64,000 bases of DNA from an uncultured Clostridia bacterium. Its GTDB lineage: Bacteria > Bacillota > Clostridia > Oscillospirales > Oscillospiraceae. Location: contig CAKNZJ010000194.1 of NCBI GenBank assembly GCA_932222125.1, forward strand, positions 62,001 to 126,000. The letters run 5' to 3'. The notes under the pieces are model-generated. The model was not told where the DNA came from. It did no database searches and saw nothing but the letters and a program-made list of their open reading frames with translations. Positions within the stretch are counted from its first letter, which is position 1; every line of letters begins with the position of its first letter. Both the position numbers and the translations under genes were made by a program. Positions 1 through 9,882 of the stretch are shown piece by piece.

Positions 1-102
1 GGCGGGACTGTGGTGGCCCTCCACCTTTGGAAACGCCGCAATATACTATCCATCGCAGGCGGCACCATTCTCTATATGATCCTAGTCCAGGTGGTCTTCT
101 AA
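1..102 (+). CDS. azlD: AzlD-like branched-chain amino acid permease subunit, C-terminus only
   Basis: The window opens inside this frame, which runs 33 codons to a TAA. The tail reads [16 protein letters not shown] followed by a hydrophobic final helix. That Trp-Lys-Arg-Arg/Asn pattern and the Gly-Gly-Thr before a last membrane segment are typical of the end of AzlD, the small (about 100 aa) membrane partner of AzlC in branched-chain amino acid or azaleucine export. Only the last third is visible, so the family call rests on a short stretch and on the expected length. A shared terminator follows within 45 bases. A different small membrane protein is possible. Confidence 0.6.
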   Translation, partial: GGTVVALHLWKRRNILSIAGGTILYMILVQVVF

Positions 103-144
103 AGGGACTGAATACTGACAGGAAGATACAAATATTCTCCCAAT

Positions 145-182
145 AAAAAGGGAGGACAGCCCTCAGGCCGTCCTCCCTTTTT
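145..182. terminator. Bidirectional intrinsic terminator between azlD and tuf
   Basis: A perfect 13-bp inverted repeat (145-157 with 170-182) has a 12-nt loop and is flanked by A and T runs on both strands. It can therefore end the plus-strand azlD transcript and the minus-strand tuf transcript. tuf stops at 193, just upstream in its own direction. Confidence 0.9.
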
Positions 183-192
183 ATACTCATAA

Positions 193-1395
<1,203 letters not shown>

Positions 1396-1458
1396 TTTGA
1401 GTTTCCTCCTTATACTAACTAAAAATAATCCTGATATGGCGGAGCCTATTCTGGGCAT

Positions 1459-1487
1459 ATTTTATCGCATAGGCTCTGAAAATGCAA
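1459..1487 (-). promoter_or_regulatory. Sigma-A-type promoter for tuf, embedded in an inverted repeat
   Basis: On the minus strand TTGCAT (1482-1487) and TAAAAT (1459-1464) are separated by 17 bp, 64 bases before the tuf start. An 8-bp inverted repeat (1442-1449 with 1469-1476, loop 19) overlaps the -10 box and spacer. It could be an operator or a weak structure in the read-through fusA-tuf message. Confidence 0.65.
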
Positions 1488-1515
1488 CCATATTTTTCAC
1501 ATTTTATGACCGTGC

Positions 1516-3624
1516 TCAGGCATCCTCTTTGCGGCCGCGCTGGGCGATGATCTTTTCTGCGATATTCTTTGGGATTTCCACATAGCTATGGGGTTCCATG
1601 GTGTACTGGCCACGGCCCTGGGTGCGGGAACGCAGGTCGGTGGCATAGCCGAACATCTCAGACAGGGGCACCATGGCGTCCACCTGAGTAGCGCCTGGGC
1701 GAACTTCCTGTCCCATGATTTGCCCGCGACGGCTGTTCAAATCGCCGATGACGTTGCCCAGATAGTCGTCAGGCACCGTGACGGACACCTTCATAATGGG
1801 TTCCAACAGGCACGCTCCCGCTTTGCGGCAAGCCTCCTTAAAGGCCATAGAACCAGCAATTTTAAAGGCCATTTCAGAGGAGTCCACCTCATGATAAGAG
1901 CCGAAGGTGAGATGAACCTTTACGTCCACCACCGGGTAACCGGCCAGGATACCAGCCTGCATCGCTCCCTGAATGCCTGCGTCCACTGCCGGAATATACT
2001 CCTTCGGAATGACGCCGCCGGTGATCTCATTGAGGAATTCATAGCCTTTACCCGGTTCGTTTGGTTCCACCGTGATGCGGACATGTCCATACTGGCCCTT
2101 GCCTCCGGATTGTCGGGCATACTTGGTGTCCTGCTCGGTGGCCTTCTTAATGGTCTCCTTATAGGCCACCTGCGGCGCGCCTACGTTGGCCTCTACCTTA
2201 TACTCACGAAGCAGACGGTCCACAATAATCTCTAGGTGAAGCTCGCCCATGCCAGCAATGATGGTCTGGCCGGTTTCTTCATCGGTGTAGGTTTTGAAGG
2301 TGGGATCCTCCTCCGCCAGCTTCATCAAAGCCAGACCCATTTTTTCCTGTCCGGCCTTGGTCTTAGGCTCAATGGCTACCCGGATCACTGGATCAGGGAA
2401 CTCCATGGACTCCAGAATGATAGGCGCTTTGTCGTCGCATAGTGTATCGCCAGTGGTGGAATTCTTCAATCCGATCACTGCGGCGATGTCGCCGGAGTAG
2501 ACCGTTTCGATGTCCTCCCGGTGGTTAGCGTGCATCTGGAGGATACGTCCAATGCGCTCCTTCTGCTTCTTGGTGGAGTTGAGCACAGATGTGCCCGTGT
2601 TCAGCACCCCGGAATAAACCCGGATAAAGGACAGCCGCCCCACAAATGGGTCTGTGGCAATCTTAAAGGCCAGGGCGGAGAAAGGCGCCTCGTCAGAGGC
2701 AGGGCGCTCATCCTCCTCCTCGCTCTCAGGATTGACCCCCTTGATAGCGGGGATATCCAGAGGAGAAGGCATAAAGTCTACAATGGCGTCCAGCAGCTTC
2801 TGCACACCTTTATTGCGGTAGGAGGTGCCGCAAGTGACGGGAACCAATAGGTTTTCAATGGTACCCTTGCGCAAAGCCCGGCGGAGCATATCTGCGGGGA
2901 TAGGCTCCTCCTCCAAAGCCAGCATCATGATCTCCTCGTCAATGTCGGCGCAAGCGTCCACCAGCTTGGTGCGGTACTCCTGGGCCAATTCCATCATATC
3001 GGCTGGGATATCCTCCACCCGCATATCTTTGCCCATCTCATCATAATAGATGTCCGCCCTCATCTCCACCAAGTCGATGATTCCCCGGAAGGAATCCTCA
3101 GCACCGATGGGAAGCTGGATGGGCACCGCGTTGGCCTTGAGCCGCTCGCCAATCATATTCAGAACATTATAGAAATCAGCGCCCATGATGTCCATCTTAT
3201 TGACATAGATCATCCGGGGCACCCGGTAGTGGTCGGCCTGACGCCACACAGTCTCAGACTGGGGCTCCACACCGCCCTTGGCACACATGACAGTGACGGA
3301 GCCGTCCAGCACCCGAAGGGAGCGCTCCACCTCTACGGTAAAGTCCACATGTCCCGGTGTATCAATGATATTGATACGGGTTTGTGGGAACTGGTTGTCG
3401 CTCCCCTTCCAGTAACAGGTAGTGGCAGCGGAAGTGATGGTGATGCCCCGCTCCTGCTCCTGCGCCATCCAGTCCATTGTGGCGGTGCCGTCATGGGTCT
3501 CCCCAATCTTGTAGTTCACACCGGTGTAATAGAGGATGCGCTCCGTGGTAGTGGTCTTTCCTGCGTCAATGTGGGCCATGATACCGATATTACGCGTATT
3601 CTCCAAAGAAACTTTTCTTGACAT
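1516..3624 (-). CDS. fusA: Translation elongation factor G
   Basis: GTPase that drives mRNA-tRNA translocation and, with RRF, ribosome recycling. The 702-aa product has [19 protein letters not shown] (G1), [17 protein letters not shown], and the five-domain EF-G layout with domain IV ending in the typical SYVEIPKN region. The start chosen is the ATG at 3624 ([12 protein letters not shown]) with AGGAGA at 3631-3636. The ORF extends 13 codons upstream, but that part overlaps the end of rpsG. It lies 19 bases after rpsG and 120 bases before tuf. This is canonical EF-G; the separate Tet(M)-like protein at 57373-59934 is a distant paralogue. Confidence 0.98.
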   Translation of the reverse strand: MSRKVSLENTRNIGIMAHIDAGKTTTTERILYYTGVNYKIGETHDGTATMDWMAQEQERGITITSAATTCYWKGSDNQFPQTRINIIDTPGHVDFTVEVERSLRVLDGSVTVMCAKGGVEPQSETVWRQADHYRVPRMIYVNKMDIMGADFYNVLNMIGERLKANAVPIQLPIGAEDSFRGIIDLVEMRADIYYDEMGKDMRVEDIPADMMELAQEYRTKLVDACADIDEEIMMLALEEEPIPADMLRRALRKGTIENLLVPVTCGTSYRNKGVQKLLDAIVDFMPSPLDIPAIKGVNPESEEEDERPASDEAPFSALAFKIATDPFVGRLSFIRVYSGVLNTGTSVLNSTKKQKERIGRILQMHANHREDIETVYSGDIAAVIGLKNSTTGDTLCDDKAPIILESMEFPDPVIRVAIEPKTKAGQEKMGLALMKLAEEDPTFKTYTDEETGQTIIAGMGELHLEIIVDRLLREYKVEANVGAPQVAYKETIKKATEQDTKYARQSGGKGQYGHVRITVEPNEPGKGYEFLNEITGGVIPKEYIPAVDAGIQGAMQAGILAGYPVVDVKVHLTFGSYHEVDSSEMAFKIAGSMAFKEACRKAGACLLEPIMKVSVTVPDDYLGNVIGDLNSRRGQIMGQEVRPGATQVDAMVPLSEMFGYATDLRSRTQGRGQYTMEPHSYVEIPKNIAEKIIAQRGRKEDA

Positions 3625-3643
3625 ATCTAGTCTCCTATTTGAA

Positions 3644-4114
3644 TCACCAGCGGTAATGGGCAAATGCCTTATTGGCCTCCGCCATCTTGTGGGTGTCCTC
3701 CCGCTTCTTCACCGCAGATCCGGTGTTGTTGGCAGCATCCATGATCTCGCCTGCTAAACGCTCCTTCATGGTCTTCTCTCCCCGATTGCGGGCATAGTTG
3801 GTCAGCCAGCGCAGACCCAGGGTTTGACGGCGCTCCGGCCGGACCTCCATGGGAACCTGGTAGGTAGAGCCGCCTACACGGCGGGACTTGGTCTCCAGAG
3901 AAGGCATAATGTTCTCAACGGCACCGGTAAAGACCTCCAGAGGTTCCTTCCCGGTCTTATCCTTGATGATATCAAAGGCACCATAGACGACCTTTTGGGC
4001 AACTCCCTTTTTGCCGTCCAGCATGATACTGTTGACGAGCTTAGTGACTAAGACGGAATTATACAGCGGGTCAGGCAAAACCTCCCGCTTGGGTACGTTT
4101 CCTCTTCTGGGCAC
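3644..4114 (-). CDS. rpsG: 30S ribosomal protein S7
   Basis: Primary binder of the 3' domain of 16S rRNA and part of the E/P-site region. The 156-aa product begins [15 protein letters not shown] and contains [13 protein letters not shown], both diagnostic for S7. The start is a GTG at 4112-4114, not the ATG at 4132: the longer form codes KEGSE from the Shine-Dalgarno itself (AGGAGG eight bases before the GTG), and the GTG gives exactly the usual 156-residue length. It sits in the order rpsL-rpsG-fusA. Confidence 0.97.
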   Translation of the reverse strand: MPRRGNVPKREVLPDPLYNSVLVTKLVNSIMLDGKKGVAQKVVYGAFDIIKDKTGKEPLEVFTGAVENIMPSLETKSRRVGGSTYQVPMEVRPERRQTLGLRWLTNYARNRGEKTMKERLAGEIMDAANNTGSAVKKREDTHKMAEANKAFAHYRW

Positions 4115-4284
4115 TTCGCTTCCCTCCTTCATATAACATGATGTTCATAGGTACTCGAAGCCTGACCTTACAGTCAAAAACTCCGTGTAATGCCTGTCCG
4201 AGGCCGACCCATGATTATGGTCAAGCGCTCGGCAAGGCGGGGTGCCTTGCGCAGGTGCGCAAAACGATTGCATGAAAAACCGGC

Positions 4285-4707
4285 TTACTTCTTGCCGGCC
4301 TTGGGCCGCTTGGCGCCGTACTTGGAACGGGCCTGCATACGGCCGTTGACGCCCTGAGTATCCAGCGTACCGCGGATAATGTGGTAACGCACACCGGGCA
4401 GGTCCTTCACACGGCCGCCGCGAATCAACACCACAGAGTGTTCCTGCAGGTTGTGGCCCACACCAGGGATATAGGCGGTGACCTCATAGCCGTTGGTCAA
4501 GCGAACACGAGCAATCTTCCGCAGCGCAGAGTTTGGTTTCTTGGGGGTGGAAGTACGAACAGCGGTACACACACCACGCTTCTGGGGAGAAGGCAGGTTG
4601 GTCTCCTTGTTTCGCAGAGTGTTCAGCCCATGCTGCATGGCAGGAGAGTTGGACTTATAGGTGGCCTTCTCCCGGCCCTTGCGCACCAGTTGGTTAAAAG
4701 TAGGCAT
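4285..4707 (-). CDS. rpsL: 30S ribosomal protein S12
   Basis: Decoding-centre protein that sets accuracy. The 140-aa product starts [13 protein letters not shown], with AGGAAG-type RBS just upstream; six extra codons to 4725 are not conserved. The streptomycin-related positions look wild type: the [11 protein letters not shown] loop keeps its Lys and [13 protein letters not shown] keeps Lys before the methylthiolated Asp. It is followed by a 170-base gap to rpsG in which I see no gene. Confidence 0.97.
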   Translation of the reverse strand: MPTFNQLVRKGREKATYKSNSPAMQHGLNTLRNKETNLPSPQKRGVCTAVRTSTPKKPNSALRKIARVRLTNGYEVTAYIPGVGHNLQEHSVVLIRGGRVKDLPGVRYHIIRGTLDTQGVNGRMQARSKYGAKRPKAGKK

Positions 4708-4781
4708 GATTTTCCTCCTTTCCAAGTAAGTATATATTTTAACGAAAATCCTGGGGATTATTCGTCAAAACCAAAAGAATT

Positions 4782-5021
4782 TTACAACACAGCCGCCACA
4801 GCAGCTCCCACAGCAATGCGGCAGGCCCTGCCCAGCGCGGCCATGGTCTCTGCCCAGAAGACAGGAATCCCCAGGGCTTGGGCCTGCTCTGCAAAGGGCT
4901 GAGTAAGGCTTGGGTCGGCGTCGCTGGCCAGGTACACTCCCTTAGCCCGCCCATCGGACAGCGCCCGACGGACCTGCTTGGCACCCACCACCTTGGCAGC
5001 GTGCTCCAGTTCTGTCAGCAT
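4782..5021 (-). CDS. L7Ae/L30e-like ribosomal or kink-turn RNA-binding protein (YbxF type)
   Basis: Small 79-aa protein of the L7Ae/L30e/S12e fold. The start MLTELEHAAKVVGAKQVRRA and the segment GVYLASDADP match the YbxF/RplGB family, which binds kink-turn RNA and is normally encoded between rpoC and rpsL. I use the ATG at 5021; the frame is open upstream, but that sequence crosses the promoter and terminator. Here it is the first gene of the str cluster, with a consensus promoter at 5065-5093 and no rpoC upstream, so the usual rpoBC linkage is broken. Confidence 0.85.
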   Translation of the reverse strand: MLTELEHAAKVVGAKQVRRALSDGRAKGVYLASDADPSLTQPFAEQAQALGIPVFWAETMAALGRACRIAVGAAVAAVL

Positions 5022-5064
5022 TAGGCGCCCCCCTTCGCATATTTGCATATCAATGCAAGTTAGG

Positions 5065-5093
5065 ATTATAACACAAGGAGCCCCTTGCGTCAA
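5065..5093 (-). promoter_or_regulatory. Consensus sigma-A promoter for the L7Ae-rpsL-rpsG-fusA(-tuf) operon
   Basis: On the minus strand TTGACG (5088-5093), a 17-bp spacer and a perfect TATAAT (5065-5070), 43 bases before the L7Ae-like start. A terminator lies immediately upstream, so this is an independent transcription unit. Confidence 0.9.
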
Positions 5094-5160
5094 CCCGATT
5101 TTTACCAAAACGCCCTCCCTCCGAAGTTTTTGCAGGTCGCTCTCCCCCCTATAGAAACGC

Positions 5161-5194
5161 AAAAAATCCCCCGAACCAATTCGGGGGATTTTTT
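5161..5194 (-). terminator. Intrinsic terminator after the zinc-ribbon gene
   Basis: Perfect 15-bp stem (5161-5175 with 5180-5194), 4-nt loop, A run on one side and T run on the other. It insulates the efp-zinc ribbon unit from the str promoter. Confidence 0.92.
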
Positions 5195-5246
5195 CCCATT
5201 CCATGTAAAGGCGCGCGGTCTGCACAAGCAGCCTGATTGGGTCAGC

Positions 5247-5660
5247 TCACTCCTCCGTACCCTCCCCATCGTCAAAGGACAGAGCAAACTTCTGGCCACA
5301 ATCCGGGCAGTCAATGGTTCCTGCCTCCAGCACCTCATCATCCACCACCAGGTCGGCTCCACAATTTGGGCAGGATACCTCAAAAAAGTCCTCGTCATCC
5401 AGACCGTCTAGCTCAGACTCCTCATCGTCCTCGTAGAGCTCATCCAAATCCTCAGACAGATCACACAGGGCCTCAGCAACAGCTTCAAATTCTCTGCCAT
5501 GCTCATCCAGGGTGGCATCCAGGATGTTCAGCTCCTCCCCCACCTCTTTGAGCACATCCAATACCTGGCTCAATATCTTGGCCTCGCCAGACTGGGATTG
5601 ATCCATTCCCATGCCATCGAATAGCCCTTGGATATAGGCTACCTTTTCCGCAATTGTCAT
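5247..5660 (-). CDS. CD1247-type coiled-coil / zinc-ribbon protein of unknown function
   Basis: 137 aa. The N-terminal half is an alpha-helical acidic segment (MTIAEKVAYIQGLFDGM, then heptad-like LSQVLDVLKEVGEELNIL). The middle is a run of Glu and Asp, and the C-terminal half holds a zinc ribbon with CPNC and CPDC pairs. This matches a clostridial family named after C. difficile CD1247, whose function is not known to me. The start at 5660 has AAGGAG-GAAGGAG directly upstream. It follows efp by 64 bases and ends before a strong terminator, so it is co-transcribed with efp. A role near translation is suggested only by this context. Confidence 0.75.
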   Translation of the reverse strand: MTIAEKVAYIQGLFDGMGMDQSQSGEAKILSQVLDVLKEVGEELNILDATLDEHGREFEAVAEALCDLSEDLDELYEDDEESELDGLDDEDFFEVSCPNCGADLVVDDEVLEAGTIDCPDCGQKFALSFDDGEGTEE

Positions 5661-5724
5661 ACTCCTTCTCCTTCCATGCCGGACGCCTGTCTCCTCTTAA
5701 GGCCAATGTTCTCCCAATTCACAT

Positions 5725-6294
5725 TCAGCCCTTGCTGCGCTCCAGATACTCCCCGGTGCGGGTGTCGATGCGGATGCGGTCTCCGGGGTTGACAAACAGG
5801 GGTACCTTGATATCCGCGCCCGTCTCCAGGGTGGCGGGCTTCATCACGTTCGTGGCTGTGTTGCCTGCAAATCCAGGCTCGGTGTCGGTGACCTCCAGAT
5901 CCACAAAATTGGGTGGCTCCACCCCGAAAACGCTGCCCTTGTAGGACATGATCTTGCACACCATATTCTCTTTGACAAACTTGAAGCTGTCCCCCAGCAC
6001 ATCCTGGCCAATGGGCACCAGCTCATAGGTCTCTGAATCCATAAAGTAGTACAGATCACCGTCGTTATAGCTGTACTCCATCTCCTTCCGGTCCACAAAG
6101 GCCTGCTCAAACTTAGCGGTTGGGTTGAAGGATGTTTCGGTGACAGCGCCAGTGATAACGTTTTTCATCTTGGTGCGCACAAACGCGGCTCCCTTGCCCG
6201 GCTTTACATGCTGGAACTCCACCACTTGCATCACCTTTCCATCCATCTCAAAGGTTACACCGTTGCGAAATTCCCCTGCGGTAATCATTGCCAT
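5725..6294 (-). CDS. efp: Translation elongation factor P
   Basis: Relieves ribosomes stalled at polyproline. The 189-aa product begins [19 protein letters not shown], has the KOW-like N-domain with loop [10 protein letters not shown], and ends in [19 protein letters not shown], the conserved third OB domain. Lys34 at the loop tip is present; in Bacillus this Lys is modified by 5-aminopentanol, and no modifying enzyme is seen in the window. GGAGG precedes the first ATG by nine bases; a second ATG two codons on is the start in many homologues. It has its own promoter at 6348-6376. Confidence 0.97.
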   Translation of the reverse strand: MAMITAGEFRNGVTFEMDGKVMQVVEFQHVKPGKGAAFVRTKMKNVITGAVTETSFNPTAKFEQAFVDRKEMEYSYNDGDLYYFMDSETYELVPIGQDVLGDSFKFVKENMVCKIMSYKGSVFGVEPPNFVDLEVTDTEPGFAGNTATNVMKPATLETGADIKVPLFVNPGDRIRIDTRTGEYLERSKG

Positions 6295-6347
6295 GGGTTC
6301 ATTCCTCCCGTATCACAAAGTTGTATATCCACAATTTTGGTTAAGGC

Positions 6348-6376
6348 ATTATACCTTATTTCCCCTCTAATTGCAA
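6348..6376 (-). promoter_or_regulatory. Sigma-A promoter for efp
   Basis: On the minus strand TTGCAA (6371-6376), 17-bp spacer, perfect TATAAT (6348-6353), in the 88-base gap between the M24 peptidase and efp. Confidence 0.85.
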
Positions 6377-6382
6377 GAGCTT

Positions 6383-7441
6383 TTACAGGATGAGCAATTC
6401 CTTGGGTGAATGGGTTATATCCACATTGCCCTCCTGGGTAAGCAGCACCACATCCTCAATGCGCACGCCGAACCTACCTGGAAGATAGATGCCCGGCTCC
6501 GCGGACAGGGTGGCTCCAGCTGGGATGGGCTTCTCCCATCGGGGGGAGAAGTTCGGGTCCTCATGAATCTCTATTCCCAGAGAGTGGCCAAATCCATGAC
6601 CGAAGTAGTCTCCATAACCCGCATCTGCGATCACCTGGGCGGCGGCGTTGTGGACCTGGCTGCCTGGCACGCCCCCCTTTGCCGCGGCAATGCCCGCCAG
6701 CTGGGCCCTCAGAACGGTGTCATATACCAGGCACATCTCCTGGGAAGGCTGCCCCACCGCTACAGTACGGGTCATGTCTGAACAATACCCTCCTACCACA
6801 CAGCCAAAATCCATGGTGACAAACTGGCCCTGTTGAATTCTGTTCTGGGTGGGCACCGCATGGGGCTTAGAGCCATTGGCTCCAGCGGCCACAATTGGGT
6901 CAAAGGAGTTTCGTTCCGCCCCTTTACAAGCCATCAGGTAGGTGAGCTTGGCGGCGATCTCACACTCTGTGACCCCCGGCTTCAGATCATTCAAAATCTC
7001 CGAAAAGGCCTGGTCAGTGATGCGCTGGGCCTCCTTCATGGCGGCCAGCTCTTCTTCATCCTTCACCATGCGCAGCTCAGCTAATAACTTGGAGGCCGGA
7101 ACAAGCTGCGCGTCCACCTGATCTGTCCACAGATGATAGCTGGACACGGACATATACCGCTCTTCAAATCCCAGCTTACGGATCCCATGGGCAGCAACTA
7201 GTTGCGCCATCGTCTCCATGTAGCTCTTGTCATACAGACCCACTTTCGCCCCTTGGAGTGTCTGCTGAGCGGCCTCGATATACCTTGGATCGGTGTAATA
7301 CCAGCTCCTATCCGGGGTGATCAGGGCCACCCCTTCTCCATGAAAGCCAACGGCATAAAACTCTCCCGGCTCTGAGGTGATCAGCATGGCGTCCAGACCA
7401 TACTCCTGTAACTTGTCAGCAATTCCCTTCAAGTGATTCAC
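6383..7441 (-). CDS. M24-family Xaa-Pro aminopeptidase / proline dipeptidase
   Basis: Dinuclear-metal peptidase that releases the residue before proline. The 352-aa product has an N-terminal creatinase-like domain (to about residue 125) and a pita-bread catalytic domain. Metal ligands are visible: Asp in MDFGCVVGGYCSD (both Asp), His in HGFGHSLGIEIHE, Glu in SAEPGIYL and Glu in GVRIEDVVLLT. The start is a GTG at 7441 (VNHLKGIADKLQEYGLDAM) nine bases after GAGGAG. An upstream extension to 7585 overlaps the preceding gene and is not conserved. Adjacent to efp, as in many Firmicutes; EF-P helps make proline-rich proteins and this enzyme helps degrade proline peptides. Confidence 0.93.
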   Translation of the reverse strand: MNHLKGIADKLQEYGLDAMLITSEPGEFYAVGFHGEGVALITPDRSWYYTDPRYIEAAQQTLQGAKVGLYDKSYMETMAQLVAAHGIRKLGFEERYMSVSSYHLWTDQVDAQLVPASKLLAELRMVKDEEELAAMKEAQRITDQAFSEILNDLKPGVTECEIAAKLTYLMACKGAERNSFDPIVAAGANGSKPHAVPTQNRIQQGQFVTMDFGCVVGGYCSDMTRTVAVGQPSQEMCLVYDTVLRAQLAGIAAAKGGVPGSQVHNAAAQVIADAGYGDYFGHGFGHSLGIEIHEDPNFSPRWEKPIPAGATLSAEPGIYLPGRFGVRIEDVVLLTQEGNVDITHSPKELLIL

Positions 7442-7473
7442 AATACCACACTCCTCTTCAACGGCTTTACCCT

Positions 7474-8352
7474 TCAAACTGCGGCGCAGACACTCTCCCG
7501 CATATAATCCCGGTAAATTCTCTTCATTGTCAGTGCATCCTCCGCCTGGGTGCCTGCGCTCTCGCAGATAAAGGTGGGACTCCATCCCCGGCGTGCTATC
7601 TGGGCTGCCAGCGGCATCCAGTCCGGGCCGTAACCCCCGTCGTCAGCAAAGGTACGATGGCATTTTTCGCCCCCCTTAGCGGTGAACTCAATATGAGAGA
7701 AGTGGCTGTGGAACCGGCTGGCCCGCTCTTCTCCCAGCACCTCCGCCACCCGGTCCAACATCCGCTCCATGGCTTCCTCCCCCTGCTCTATCCCCAAGGA
7801 GCGGGCATATAGGTGGCCAAAGTCAATGCAGGGAATCAGACGGCTGTCCAGGGTGCACAGCTCCAGCACCTCGTCCAAATTCCCCAGCTGATTGATCTTC
7901 CCCATGGTCTCCGGACACAAGGCAATCCCCCCAAATCCGGCATCATCACAGGCGGTCAAAACCTCCTTCAGCGAAGCCTTAGCGATGCCCAGCGCCTCCT
8001 GCCGGGTGCGGCCCATAAGAGCACCAGAGTGAATGACAACCCGTCTGGCCCCCATCCATCCGGCTACCAGGCAGGCTCCGGTAATATAACCAGCAGTCTT
8101 TTTCAACGCCTCGGAATCGGGATTGGCCAGGTTGATAAAATAGGGTGCGTGAAGGGATAGAGCAATGCCCTGCTCCGCCGCAGCTTCCCCCACCTTCCGG
8201 GCAGTATCCTCCCCTACATGAATCCCCTTGCCGCATTGGTACTCATAGCAGTCCAGCCCAATCTCCCGCAACCAGCGGGGCGCATCGGCAGATGATTTAT
8301 AAGGGAAGTTTTCCGCATTTCCCGCAGGTCCAAATTTTGCGTTCATCCTCAT
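7474..8352 (-). CDS. Endonuclease IV-like TIM-barrel protein (AP endonuclease 2 superfamily)
   Basis: 292 aa. Barrel strands carry the metal-ligand pattern of endonuclease IV: His in LSLHAPYF, His in VVIHSGAL, Glu in CPETMGK, Asp and His in CIDFGHLYA, His in SHFSHIEF and Glu in FICESAG. The family includes AP endonucleases and sugar isomerases; DNA repair is the more likely activity because nearly all Zn ligands are present, though the DxH element is not clear. The start is the ATG at 8352, which overlaps the stop of the yqeG-like gene as TGATG, so translation is probably coupled. A GTG at 8355 is an alternative. Confidence 0.8.
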   Translation of the reverse strand: MRMNAKFGPAGNAENFPYKSSADAPRWLREIGLDCYEYQCGKGIHVGEDTARKVGEAAAEQGIALSLHAPYFINLANPDSEALKKTAGYITGACLVAGWMGARRVVIHSGALMGRTRQEALGIAKASLKEVLTACDDAGFGGIALCPETMGKINQLGNLDEVLELCTLDSRLIPCIDFGHLYARSLGIEQGEEAMERMLDRVAEVLGEERASRFHSHFSHIEFTAKGGEKCHRTFADDGGYGPDWMPLAAQIARRGWSPTFICESAGTQAEDALTMKRIYRDYMRESVCAAV

Positions 8353-8849
8353 CACATTCCTTTCCCAGACAATTGGCGGAAGGGGATCTCCAGCGCATAG
8401 CGTAGATACCGGCCCGGATTGCCCCTTAGCTGAATGGGCTTAACTAAAATGGTGGTTATCCCCGCCAGATTGCCCCCCAGCACATCGGTAAACACCTGGT
8501 CCCCCACGATGGCCGTCTGCTCCTTGGTCACTCCCATCCGATCCATCGCGCAGACAAAGGAGGCGGACTTTGGCTTTCCGGCATGGCCAATATAGGGCAC
8601 CTCCAGCCCCTGAGCAAATGTGCATGGGCGGCTCTTGTGCCGGTTGTTGGACAGGATAAACAGCGTCACCCCCTGGGCCGCCAGCTCATCCCGCCACCCT
8701 TTCAAACGCTCGTCCGGCCCGGGTACACCATAAGGAACCAGCGTGTTGTCCAAATCGGCCAGCAGCAGCTTAATGCCCCGGCTGGCCAGAAAGCCGCCGG
8801 AAAGCTGATAGATGTTGTCGATTGCCAATCTAGCCCGAAATAATGCCAT
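8352..8849 (-). CDS. YqeG-family HAD phosphatase (subfamily IIIA)
   Basis: 165 aa. HAD motifs are LLADLDNTLVPYG (nucleophile Asp and acid Asp), FILSNN (motif II), a Lys near GHAGKPK, and IVGDQVFTDVLG (motif IV). This is the YqeG type, known in plants and mitochondria as phosphatidylglycerophosphate phosphatase (Gep4-like) and often of unassigned role in Firmicutes. Start ATG at 8849 (MALFRARLAIDN) with an AAGGTGG RBS; an extension to 8885 lacks support. First gene of the minus-strand set that runs through the TIM-barrel gene to the M24 peptidase. Confidence 0.85.
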   Translation of the reverse strand: MALFRARLAIDNIYQLSGGFLASRGIKLLLADLDNTLVPYGVPGPDERLKGWRDELAAQGVTLFILSNNRHKSRPCTFAQGLEVPYIGHAGKPKSASFVCAMDRMGVTKEQTAIVGDQVFTDVLGGNLAGITTILVKPIQLRGNPGRYLRYALEIPFRQLSGKGM

Positions 8850-8951
8850 GGTCCACCTTCTATTCCACTTTGTACAAGCATACATTGAATTTAAGAATTT
8901 TGGTGTCTATGTTATCACAAATCTGATTTGGCCACAAGGGGGAAAAGTTCT

Positions 8952-9728
8952 ATGAATGAGCTGCTGCTGGCCCTACCCGCAGGGCGGGATACCCAGGGGG
9001 GGCACTATGGGCTGTCGCCTGCCCACATGGCGTATCGGGTGGGAAGCGGACCCCGGCTATTGGGGGTACGGCTTCCCCCTGAACTGCGTGGCGGCTATAT
9101 GCTGCTGGATTGTGCTGGCTTTGAAGGGGCGGGAGACCCCTCAAACTGCGTCCGGCAAATCCTGGGGGAATGCCGCCGCCGGTCCTTCAAGGGCATTGTG
9201 TGCGACTTCGAAGGAATGCCCACAGGCTGTCTGGGCCAACTGACGCAGCTTCTGGATCGCAACTGTGCCGTTCAGGGCTGGACACTGTATGTGCCGGAGA
9301 GTTTTGCCTCCTTCACCCCTACCGCCCGGGTGCTCATCCCCTCTGCTATCAGCAGCGGTACTCTGGAGCGGCGGCTTCGCGCGGCGGTGGAACGATACGG
9401 CCCTGAGCGGAGCGCCTTGGCCGTTGAATGGATACGTGAGGACTTTCTCCTGCCTGCCGGTGGGCGCGGCGCCCCGATCAGCCGACAGGCGCTGGATGAC
9501 CAGATGCGCCGCTTGGAACCGGCGGTGTTTTTTGACCGTGGACTGTGCGCCCACTACTATACTTATATGATCCAGGGACAGGCCCATTTCGTTCTGTTTG
9601 ACAGCCCCCGCTCCATTCGGGAAAAACTTGTAGTGGCTAACCGGGTAGGGCTGCGCTCCGCCCTGCTGCCCGCTCCAGAGGTAGAGGAATGGCTGGACGA
9701 GATCCTTCCCCCGCCCCTCCCCCTGTGA
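8952..9728 (+). CDS. Conserved hypothetical protein, possibly a TIM-barrel hydrolase-like fold
   Basis: I do not recognise this 258-aa protein with confidence. It has no signal peptide or membrane span. Visible elements are FKGIVCDFEGMP, which resembles the strand-4 DxxDxE motif of family-18 glycosidases only in part, alternating hydrophobic strands (GGYMLLDCAGFEG, WTLYVPESFA, SALAVEWIRED), and a C-terminal LRSALLPAPEVEEWLDEIL. The layout is consistent with a degenerate TIM barrel. Start ATG at 8952 (MNELLLALPAG) with GGGGGAAAAG upstream. It stands alone, divergent from the yqeG-like gene, and ends before a strong terminator. Confidence 0.7.
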   Translation: MNELLLALPAGRDTQGGHYGLSPAHMAYRVGSGPRLLGVRLPPELRGGYMLLDCAGFEGAGDPSNCVRQILGECRRRSFKGIVCDFEGMPTGCLGQLTQLLDRNCAVQGWTLYVPESFASFTPTARVLIPSAISSGTLERRLRAAVERYGPERSALAVEWIREDFLLPAGGRGAPISRQALDDQMRRLEPAVFFDRGLCAHYYTYMIQGQAHFVLFDSPRSIREKLVVANRVGLRSALLPAPEVEEWLDEILPPPLPL

Positions 9729-9815
9729 TGGAAGCCGGGATTTTCTACCCTAAACCGCATGGTCAGGCTCCCCCTGGCCTGCTGACATCAGGGCCTATGA
9801 CCCGCCATCTTTATA

Positions 9816-9859
9816 AAAAGAGGAGCTGAGAGGAGAAAATTCCTCTCAGCTCCTCTTTT
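9816..9859. terminator. Bidirectional intrinsic terminator
   Basis: Perfect 19-bp stem (9816-9834 with 9841-9859) with a 6-nt loop, between the convergent genes ending at 9728 and 9883. A runs and T runs on both sides suit both strands. Confidence 0.92.
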
Positions 9860-9882
9860 CCCTCATGCCATCCACCCATCTC

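Noticed and set aside
4285..4707. Possible streptomycin-resistance change in rpsL
   Set aside because: Both Lys positions linked with resistance (TPKKPNS and GGRVKDLPG) carry the wild-type residue.
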